5,686 bases of DNA from CAMBDR01 sp046597185 (lineage in GTDB: Bacteria; Pseudomonadota; Gammaproteobacteria; Burkholderiales; Burkholderiaceae_D), in NCBI GenBank assembly GCA_046597185.1, contig JBKJLF010000830.1, positions 1 through 5,686 of the forward strand, given 5' to 3'. The translations under genes were made by a program, and so were the position numbers. Position 1 is the first letter of the stretch; every line of letters begins with the position of its first letter. Below are positions 1 to 5,414 of the stretch, one piece after another. The notes beneath the pieces were generated by a model. That model made no database searches. It was not told the DNA's origin and saw only the letters and a program-made list of their open reading frames with translations.

Positions 1-501
1 CCTGGCACTTTGTTGATCGTCAACCCCGAATGGCGCGAAATTGACAAAAAGGTGAGAATGGCACACCGATTCGAGCAAAAGCATCAGGCAAAGTTGACCC
101 AGCAGCCCATTGCTACTGGGAGAATTGACCGAGCAAGCATTCATCCACCCGGAAACAGGGCAAAGATTGATTTACATGCTTGCATGAGCGGTGAGTGCCA
201 AGTTTATTTCCTGCGGGATCAGGAAGTCGGAGACTATTTCTGCCAGCGGGTGGGTATCGAACTGTTGCTGTTTGATGGCGGGGCCGAACGTAAGAATCTC
301 GATTTTGTGGTCGTCAACACCACCCGCGCTGAAAAGTTTGCCCTCATCCATCAATTGCTTGAAGTTGATTTGCTGGGCGGTGGCCGCGATGGTGCCATCG
401 TGTACTGCGCCTCAGGCAAGCAAACCGAAGAAGTGGCGGGTTTTCTGCGCGAAAAAGGCTGGTCTGCCGAGCATTTTCATGCGGGTTTGCCGCCGGAACG
501 C

Positions 502-512
502 AAAAAAACACG
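502..512 (+). other. Frameshift in the RecQ half at an A7 tract
   Basis: PERKK is read in one frame up to the run of seven A (502-508). The RecQ continuation QQHFIGGDLRVIVATNAF is read in the -1 frame from 513. One additional A would give ERKKNTQQHF and restore the frame. This fits a single-base loss in a homopolymer or, equally, a homopolymer sequencing error. Confidence 0.85.
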
Positions 513-971
513 CAGCAACATTTCATTGGCGGGGACTTGCGGGTTATCGTCGCCACCAACGCCTTTGGCATGGGCATCGACAAATCCGATGTGCGGCTGG
601 TGATCCATGCCGACGGCTTGGCGCAGGCGGGTGTGGTGGTTGCCACCGTGGGCGAGATGTTGAGCGAAGAAACCGATGCCCGGTTCCAGCGCGATTCGGC
701 CACCGACGACACCCGCGTGCGCACCGCCATCGCTTGGCTAGACGAGGCCAGCCTGCTGACGCGCGAAGAGAACCGGGTGCAAGTGTTTCTTTCGTCGCTA
801 TGGGTAGGCTCGGTGGCCGAGGCGCAAACCAAGCTCAACAAGCGAGATGACCTAGCGCCCGCGTATCGGCGGCAGCTATTGAGTTTGGTACAGAGCCTGA
901 TTCAAGCCGAGCAGGATGAAGGCATCTCCACCGACGACCTTATGGGCGTCACGGGGTTCAATTCCGAGCAG

Positions 972-979
972 GTGCGCGT
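972..979 (+). other. Second frameshift in the RecQ half
   Basis: The frame carrying GFNSEQVR ends its family-like sequence at 977. The next family-like residues, RALYNLEQLGIAS, are read in another frame from 977-979 on. Inserting one base between CGC (975-977) and GTG (978-980) would join them as SEQVRRALYNLEQL. The site lies in an alternating GTGCGCGTGCGC tract, which is prone to slippage. Confidence 0.8.
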
Positions 980-1723
980 GCGCTCTACAATTTGGAACAA
1001 TTGGGTATCGCCAGCAACGACACCGCCATCACCGCCTTCGTCCATGTCGGGGTCGAGCGCACCTCGCGCAGGCGTTGGGAGCAGGCGGCGGCGCTAGAAG
1101 CCGGGTTGATCGATTTATTACGCCAGCAAGCACCCGATTTGGCCGTGGGCGAGCCGACGCTATTGCACCTGCGGCTGGCAAGCCAAGCGCTAAAAGACGC
1201 CGGGCACCCCGATGTATTGCCGGAAAAACTCTGGCGCATCGTGCAAAGCCTGACCTTTGACGGGCGCAACGAAGCTGGCGGCCTCGGCAGCCTGCGCCTG
1301 AAGCGTTTAGACGCCGAAACCGTGCAAGTGACCTTGCAGCGCGAGTGGGCAAAATTGGCAAAAACGGCCCAGATGCGGCGCAGCGCATCCGAATTATTGC
1401 TGCGGCATTGGCTCTCGGTACTGCCCACTGGCGCGCGCGGCACCGATTTGCTAGCGAGTACCACGCAAGGCCACTTGCATGCCGCGCTAGAGGCCGATTT
1501 GGTGCTGCAAGCCGAGGTGCGCGACGAAAAGCGCCATCACCTACTCGACCGCGCCCTGTTGTGGCTGCATGAACAAGAAGTAATCCGCCTCAATAAAGGC
1601 TTGGCCGTGTTCCGTTCGGCGATGACGATTCACCTAGCCAGCGGCAGCGGCAGCGACGGCCAGCGGCGCTTTGAAAAACCCGATTTCGCGCCCTTACAAC
1701 TGCACTATGAACAGCAGGTAGTG

Positions 1724-1726
1724 TAA
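1724..1726 (+). other. In-frame nonsense codon between the RecQ and UvrD halves
   Basis: The TAA lies between HYEQQVV and IHVMAEYVQRGL, which share one frame and which I remember as continuous in intact relatives with Gln at this position. A single CAA-to-TAA change explains it. It cuts the fusion protein in two. Confidence 0.75.
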
Positions 1727-1732
1727 ATTCAT

Positions 1733-3484
1733 GTGATGGCAGAATACGTCCAGCGCGGTTTGCAGCACATGGCCGATGAACGCGAAAACACCAATATGTT
1801 GGTCTTGGCGGGGCCAGGTTCGGGCAAAACACGGGTCTTGGTGCATCGCATTGCGTATCTGCTGCGGGTACGGCGCGAGCATCCGCATGGCATCTTAGCG
1901 CTCACCTACAACCGCCATGCGGCACTCGAAATCAAGCGCCGCCTGTTTGAATTGGTGGGTGACGATGCCAAGGGCGTCATGGTGCTAACCGGCCATGCGC
2001 TAGCGATGCGACTGGTGGGGGTCAGTTTTAGCGGCAAGCGCATGTTGAAGGAGGATTTGGCTTTTCAGCAGGTGATGCAGCAAGCGGTGGCGTTGTTGCA
2101 GGGCCAGGGCTTGCCACCGGAAGATGCGGACGAACAGCGGCAGCGCTTAATGGGCAGTTTTCGGCATATTTTGGTGGACGAATATCAAGACATTGGGCCG
2201 GATCAGTATCAATTGATTGCCGCCTTGGCGGGGCGCACCCGCAGCGATGACGATGGCTGCCTGACCTTGTTTGCGGTGGGGGATGATGATCAAAATATTT
2301 ACGCTTTTGGGGGTGCTTCGGTGGAGTACATTCGTCGTTTTGAAACCGATTATTCCGCCAAGGCGGCGTATTTGGTGGAAAATTTTCGTTCTACCGGGCA
2401 TATCATCGCCTGCGCCAATCAGCTCATCGCGCCGGCCAAGGAGCGCATGAAGCGGGTGTATCCGATCAAGCGCGACAAGGCACGCGCCAAGAGCGCGCCC
2501 GGTGGCGTGTGGCAGCAGCGCGACCCGCTGGGGCAAGGCAGAGTGCAATTGCTGGCGGCGGGGCGCGACGCCATCGGCCAAGCGTTGGCGGTGATGGGCG
2601 AGTTGCAGCGGCTGGCGGCACTGGACCCGAACTGGGATTGGGCCAGCGTGGCGATTATCTCGCGCAACTGGGCGACCTTGCATCCGCTGCGCACTTGGTG
2701 TGAATTGCATGCGATTGCCGTGCAGATGGCGAATGATGACGGTATTCCGGTCTGGCGGTTGCGTGAAACTCAGCAATTTTTGGCGTGGTTAAGGGGCTTG
2801 GGGCGGCCTTTGATCGATAGTGCCAGCTTGGGTAACTGGTTGGGTGCTGGGCAGGCGGATCAAGCTACACGTCAAGGCATCTATTGGGACTGTCTGCGCG
2901 AGGCGGTGGCCGAATATGCGCTGGAAACGGCGGGGGCCGAGTTGCCGACCGGGCATTTCATCGAATGGTTGGCAGAATGGGCGCGTGAAGTGCGCAAAAA
3001 GCAAAGCGGCCTGCTATTGACCACCGCGCACCGGGCCAAGGGTTTGGAGTTTGACCATGTGGCGGTGTTGGATGATGACTGGATGCGCATAGGTGACGGC
3101 GATGACGCCGATGCGCCGCGTCGGCTGTACTATGTGGCCGCCACGCGGGCGCGCCACACGCTGCTGCTGGCGCGCATGAACGCAGCGCATGCGAACGCGC
3201 ACGTCATGCTTGATGGCTTGCGCGAGGCGGGGGCGCGTGATGTAGGCACGCGGGCGGCGTGCCGTGCAAAGTGCAGGCGGGTGATGCTGGATGACTTGCA
3301 CCAAACTCAAGGAGCCTTATTTTTTGCATCAAAAATCATAGGCTCCCACAATTCCACCTTATTACCTTCCGGGTCCATAATCCACGCGAACTTGCCATTT
3401 TCATGCGATTCGGGGCCGCCGACGACTTCAATTGCGTCGGTGCGGAGTTGCGCGAGCAATTCATCAAGATTGTCAACGCGGTAA
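1733..3484 (+). pseudogene. SF1 UvrD/Rep-like helicase half of the same fusion gene, separated by a stop codon
   Basis: C-terminal SF1A helicase module. It is in the same frame as the preceding block and separated from it only by TAA 1724-1726. Counting from GTG 1733, Walker A (AGPGSGKT) is at 26-33, motif Ia near 56-70 (ALTYNRHAALEIKRR), DEYQD at 149-153, motif III GDDDQNIYAFGG at 183-194, NFRST at 217-221, motif V (TAHRAKGLEFDHV) at 431-443 and motif VI (RRLYYVAATRAR) at 463-474. The ATPase core is therefore intact. MADERENTN runs straight into Walker A, so the usual linker and the Q-motif (NxxQ type) expected before it are absent. No good ribosome binding site precedes GTG 1733 or ATG 1736. 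Family-like sequence ends around 3180-3250; the last ~60 codons are only the antisense of the convergent VOC gene, so the natural C-terminus is probably lost. It could still be translated as a 583-residue helicase, but I judge it a relic. Confidence 0.8.
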
Positions 3485-3711
3485 TTTATCATGAGGGCAG
3501 AGTCGCTCGGGCTAAACCATTGGGTGTCTTTTGCTGCGACATTCCAGACGGTGAGTCCTTTGTCTTCGGCGGTATCATCCGGCCAGCGCAGGACGGCACC
3601 GCCCCAGCTTTCGAGCGGCATACCAAGGTGTTTTTGATACCAAGCTGCCAGTGCGGCGCTGTCGTTCTTGCTTTTGAAGAAAACACCGCCGATTCCGGTT
3701 ACTTTTGCCAT
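3307..3711 (-). CDS. VOC-superfamily (glyoxalase/bleomycin-resistance fold) protein
   Basis: A complete 134-residue cytoplasmic protein of the vicinal-oxygen-chelate fold; the substrate is unknown. It has one VOC module: a first beta strand (GIGGVFFKS, 6-14), a helix with AAWYQKHLGMPLE (22-34), WGGAVLRWPDD (36-46), the pairing strand MINYRVDNLDELLAQL (74-89), and the signature end FAWIMDPEGNKVELWEP (108-124). E120 sits at the usual C-terminal metal-ligand position. The first strand has no His or Glu at the matching position, so metal binding is uncertain and this may be a non-metal member. ATG 3711 is preceded by GAAAGGA with 7 bases between, so the start is secure. It follows the RHH stub by 2 bases, indicating co-transcription and probable translational coupling. 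It converges on the helicase relic, whose open frame runs antisense through its last ~180 bases. The fold assignment is very likely; the catalytic role is open. Confidence 0.93.
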   Translation of the reverse strand: MAKVTGIGGVFFKSKNDSAALAAWYQKHLGMPLESWGGAVLRWPDDTAEDKGLTVWNVAAKDTQWFSPSDSALMINYRVDNLDELLAQLRTDAIEVVGGPESHENGKFAWIMDPEGNKVELWEPMIFDAKNKAP

Positions 3712-3713
3712 TT

Positions 3714-3848
3714 TTAATTCCTTTCTATGTCATGAAGTAAGATCTTGGCGGCAAGCAAACCGCTGATTAAGGGGTGGCGTTGCGCCGCCAATTGCTTCGC
3801 TAACGCCAGCGTGTTGGCATCGAGTGATAGGGTGACATTCTGGCGCAT
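3714..3848 (-). CDS. Truncated ribbon-helix-helix (CopG/Arc-like) antitoxin-like protein
   Basis: A 44-residue frame, MRQNVTLSLDANTLALAK... ending LLHDIERN, with a strong ribosome binding site (AAGGAGA, about 6 bases before ATG 3848). The beginning matches the RHH pattern: an N-terminal DNA-contacting beta strand (QNVTLSL, 3-9), helix A (DANTLALAKQLAAQR, 10-24), a turn, and helix B (ISGLLAAKILL, 28-38). Such proteins are DNA-binding antitoxins that normally continue 20-40 residues to a toxin-binding tail, usually followed by a PIN toxin. Here the tail is missing: the frame stops at TAA 3714-3716, inside the leader of the VOC gene, and its last codons overlap the VOC ribosome binding site. No toxin is present. 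It may be a degenerate antitoxin, or a minimal RHH regulator autoregulating the VOC operon. Residue pattern and RBS are seen; the function is inferred. Confidence 0.7.
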   Translation of the reverse strand: MRQNVTLSLDANTLALAKQLAAQRHPLISGLLAAKILLHDIERN

Positions 3849-4000
3849 GTTCTTCTCCTTGGTGTGGCGGTTCAACGTATTTTACTGATAAATACGCGCA
3901 ACCGGGCAAAAATCTTATTGTGCTAATTTGGCGACAAGAAAGTGAAACCTAGCTGCATGCAGCAAAGTATCCCGCAAAATGATGCGATTACTTACTTAGC

Positions 4001-4042
4001 TAGCGCCTGCACGCGCACCCGTGCTTCCGCGTGCAGGCGTTA
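4001..4042. repeat. GC-rich inverted repeat (12-bp perfect stem)
   Basis: CGCCTGCACGCG at 4004-4015 is exactly complementary to CGCGTGCAGGCG at 4028-4039, around a 12-base loop. Three further outer pairs (one G-T) extend the stem to 15 bp from 4001 to 4042. It sits directly in front of the terminator-like hairpin. It could be a protein-binding site, a REP-like palindrome, or part of a structured transcript. Confidence 0.85.
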
Positions 4043-4071
4043 CTCGCACGCGGTCGTGCGTGAGCTTTTTT
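4043..4071 (+). terminator. Rho-independent terminator-like stem-loop reading rightward
   Basis: CTCGCACG (4043-4050), loop CGGT, then CGTGC-(GT)-GAG (4055-4064) form an 8-bp stem with a 2-base bulge. C4065 and six T (4066-4071) follow. This is the form of an intrinsic terminator for + strand transcription. No + strand gene immediately precedes it, so it may be an attenuator in the leader of the lipoprotein gene, a leftover from a lost gene, or the end of a small RNA. Confidence 0.55.
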
Positions 4072-4284
4072 GCGCTTGAGTGCGAAACGGCTCGTTGACT
4101 TGTGCTACCATCTCGTCCAACATAAAGGTCAACCGGAAACGCCTACCGCAACGTCGTTCTGGTCTTGCGCGGCAGCAACAGTTTGCCACTTTTTTGGGCG
4201 AATGCCCGTTACCTTTACCCCAGTTTGCCCTGAGCAGGCGTAAAACAGCTCAACCATTCAATAACTCAATCGAGGTATCCACTT

Positions 4285-4453
4285 ATGAAAATCGTTTCCG
4301 TCGTTGCGCTTACAGCCACTCTTAATTTCCGGGTGTGCATCTGTAGATATGGCACCTAAAGCAGAATCAGCAAAAGCAAAAGAATTCACCCCACCTAGTC
4401 AAGGGTATGAGTTTACCCTGACCCGAATGGCACTTATATACCTATATAAATAA
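4285..4453 (+). pseudogene. Frameshifted, truncated lipoprotein gene, DUF2846-like
   Basis: ATG 4285 follows a GAGG ribosome binding site with 9 bases between. It opens MKIVSVVALTATL, a typical lipoprotein signal-peptide start, but then runs out of frame to a stop at 4336-4350. Moving to the next frame at 4325 gives ISGCASVDMAPKAES and then AKAKEFTPPSQG, ending at TAA 4451-4453. The join yields a clean lipobox (I-S-G-C), with Cys as the predicted lipidated residue for export and anchoring in the envelope. One extra A in CTTAATTTCC (4321-4330) explains the shift. The mature start (CASV.MA...AK.F.PP..G) resembles what I remember of DUF2846 lipoproteins, where a GLYIYR-type strand should follow. 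Here unrelated sequence (YEFTLTRMALIYLYK) follows instead, so the body is lost as well. A short lipopeptide made by frameshifting is possible but unlikely. Confidence 0.65.
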
Positions 4454-4544
4454 AATGGTTGGAATGCACTGCTAACTTGAAAAAGCGTAAATACCAGCCA
4501 TGTGTTAATGGGTACTCACGCAAGTACGCTATTCATTGCTCAAC

Positions 4545-4946
4545 TTACAAGGTGTCATATTTGTTGCAATCATCTGATGGTAACTGCGCTTTTACGTGGC
4601 GTCGTAAATACTGGACGACCGCAGGAAGAAGAACGAACACAAGCAATATTGGTTCACATACAAGTATTGCATCAATGTTGCCACCAAATGCTGTTGCAAA
4701 ACGATATTTAACCAAATAAACTATCAACCCAAACGGTATAGCTACAAAAAATCCTATGTAGATCACAAAAAACTGTGGTCTTCTAAAAAACTTTTTTTCA
4801 GCACATAGCAATGTGCAGACAAAGCCAATCACTGCAATGGGAATAGATACCAATACGAATAGAAGTGCCGCTAGGCCATGGTAACTAGAAGCATATGCAG
4901 GCGAAGTCATAAGTAGAAATATTACCAATAGAATTAAACGCTTCAT
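4545..4946 (-). CDS. Hypothetical integral membrane protein with N-terminal signal segment
   Basis: A protein of 133 residues that I do not recognise. MKRLILLVIFLLMTSPAYASS is a good signal peptide with a probable cleavage after AYA (residue 19), or it acts as a first anchor. Three more hydrophobic segments follow, at about 23-49, 59-80 and 91-113, and a basic, then acidic, tail is left (YLRRHVKAQLPSDD). Charged groups KKFFRR (51-56) between segments two and three and RRH after the last suggest cytoplasmic loops. I chose ATG 4946 because AAGGGA lies about 5 bases upstream and the signal-like start fits. The frame is open back to 5075, but that extension overlaps a stem-loop region and the KilA-N-like relic and reads as non-coding. 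No partner gene is evident: it is transcribed towards the broken lipoprotein and away from the PIN pair. An inner-membrane protein of unknown role is the most I can say. Confidence 0.7.
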   Translation of the reverse strand: MKRLILLVIFLLMTSPAYASSYHGLAALLFVLVSIPIAVIGFVCTLLCAEKKFFRRPQFFVIYIGFFVAIPFGLIVYLVKYRFATAFGGNIDAILVCEPILLVFVLLPAVVQYLRRHVKAQLPSDDCNKYDTL

Positions 4947-5049
4947 GAATCCCTTGAAATTAATAGTGAGCAAAACGAAAAACGTGGAATCAGCCATCTT
5001 GAAATGCCCAAAGGCATGGCTGGCCTTGCAAGCTAAAGCTAGAATTTTT

Positions 5050-5166
5050 GTCGTTGACTGGTTGCGCAACCGCAATACGGCGGGATTTTGGGGTAAATTA
5101 GAAGGAACCGAAGGAGGTGCAAATTATAATCAACCTTTCGCCATTGAAACAATGGCGAGTTATTGA
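5050..5166 (+). pseudogene. Short KilA-N domain relic
   Basis: The + strand frame reads VVDWLRNRNTAGFWGKLE (about 5050-5103) and stops at TGA 5164-5166. The pattern W-[LM]-R-N-R-N-T-x-x-F-x-G-x-x-E matches the N-terminal part of KilA-N domains, DNA-binding modules of phage and mobile-element proteins whose familiar form is WMRNRNTIEFLGLWE. The sequence before it in frame (from 4945) and after it (GTEGGANYNQPF) does not continue the domain. This therefore looks like a fragment of about 18 residues left by deletion, overlapping the upstream region of the membrane protein on the other strand. The match is short and made from memory, so it could be coincidence. Confidence 0.35.
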
Positions 5167-5168
5167 TT
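5128..5168. repeat. Strong stem-loop, 8-bp perfect stem with 3-base loop
   Basis: CGCCATTG (5139-5146), loop AAA, CAATGGCG (5150-5157); T5138-A5158 extends it to 9 bp. An outer pair, AATCAA (5128-5133) and TTGATT (5163-5168), adds a second stem across an internal loop. Neither strand has a T tract directly after it, so it is not a classical terminator. It could be a transcript end or processing structure downstream of the leftward PIN operon, or an element end. Confidence 0.7.
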
Positions 5169-5222
5169 CTCGATACAATGTTTTTCCCAAAAAGCAAATA
5201 ATCCAGCGATTCCCTAAGAATA

Positions 5223-5414
5223 TCATTTCCTAAGCAACATCGCATCCGCGCTAATTTCCTCAATGCTTAATTCATCACCCAAACCCTGCCTGAATTTGGT
5301 GTAATCAAACCGCTCACGTTGCATCAATGCAATAAAGCGTTCTGCCTCTACATCACCAAGATATTGCGCCAATATATGGATGCCTTTTTGTTTGATCTCT
5401 GCATCGGTAATCAT
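5223..5414 (-). CDS. Small protein paired with the PIN-domain gene, putative antitoxin
   Basis: A complete 63-residue acidic helical protein (MITDAEIKQKG start; core LGDVEAERFIALMQRERFDYTKFRQ at about 19-43; tail LSIEEISADAMLLRK). I remember similar uncharacterised small proteins encoded beside PIN-domain genes in cyanobacteria and sulfur-oxidising gammaproteobacteria, which suggests the antitoxin of a VapBC-like type II pair. It has no recognisable RHH, AbrB or Phd DNA-binding pattern, so if it is an antitoxin it may neutralise by binding only. Start ATG 5414 has the ribosome binding site AAAGAGG (GAGG 5422-5425) 7 bases upstream, inside the PIN gene. It overlaps the PIN stop as ATGA (5411-5414), so translation is probably coupled. 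The pairing is seen; the antitoxin role is inferred. Confidence 0.75.
   Translation of the reverse strand: MITDAEIKQKGIHILAQYLGDVEAERFIALMQRERFDYTKFRQGLGDELSIEEISADAMLLRK

Larger units (their letters stand above)
1..1726 (+). pseudogene. RecQ-type helicase half of a fused RecQ/UvrD helicase, frameshifted and internally deleted
   Basis: Remnant of the SF2 RecQ half of a long RecQ-UvrD fusion helicase (ATP-dependent 3'-5' DNA unwinding, cytoplasmic). The frame is open to the left edge, so the true start lies outside. Recognisable RecQ sequence begins near 210 (YFCQRVGIELLLFDGG) and continues through RecA-like domain 2: GAIVYCAS at 391-414, HFHAGLPPERKK at 472-507, then, one frame back, VIVATNAFGMGIDK from about 543 and DVRLVIHAD to 614. 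The following motif VI and zinc-binding segment is missing. After it comes a family-typical region (DSATDDTRVRTA, then DEGISTDDLMGV), a second frameshift near 972-979, and LYNLEQLGIASNDTA onward to LHEQEVIRLNKGLAVF and FAPLQLHYEQQVV, ending at TAA 1724-1726. The first ~205 bases do not look like RecQ and I do not recognise them. The family assignment is from memory of homologues; I am confident in it and in the gene being broken. Confidence 0.85.
3849..4284. other. Divergent intergenic region without a gene
   Basis: A stretch of 436 bases between the leftward RHH/VOC operon and the rightward lipoprotein start. It contains the RHH ribosome binding site (about 3852-3860 on the - strand), a GC-rich inverted repeat (4001-4042) and a terminator-like stem-loop with a T tract (4043-4071). 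Open frames here show no recognisable protein. Promoters for both flanking genes should lie here, but I found no convincing -35/-10 pair. Confidence 0.6.

Noticed and set aside
502..513. Programmed -1 ribosomal frameshift at the A7 tract
   Set aside because: The codon phase gives C-AAA-AAA, not a canonical X-XXY-YYZ heptamer, and the gene carries further unlinked lesions, so decay is the simpler reading.
4001..4071. Integron attC site
   Set aside because: The palindrome is the right size, but the expected RYYYAAC/GTTRRRY core pair is not present and there is no cassette gene or integrase in view.
4093..4125. TTGACT as a -35 box for the lipoprotein gene
   Set aside because: No acceptable -10 hexamer lies 16-18 bases downstream, and the distance to ATG 4285 is long.
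4080..4325. 81-codon + strand open frame
   Set aside because: It has no RBS or recognisable sequence and overlaps the lipoprotein start in another frame.
4459..4719. Two + strand open frames of 69-86 codons
   Set aside because: They are antisense to the membrane protein gene, have no RBS, and have a composition typical of shadow frames.
4947..5075. N-terminal extension of the membrane protein by 43 codons
   Set aside because: It would place the signal segment internally and lacks an RBS, while ATG 4946 has an RBS and a normal signal-peptide start.
5111..5120. Perfect AAGGAGGT Shine-Dalgarno on the + strand
   Set aside because: No ATG, GTG or TTG lies at a usable distance downstream, and the frames that follow close quickly, so no gene is started there.
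5039..5263. 74-codon - strand open frame between the PIN pair and the membrane gene
   Set aside because: It overlaps the end of the 63-residue gene in another frame, has no RBS or recognisable domain, and covers the stem-loop.
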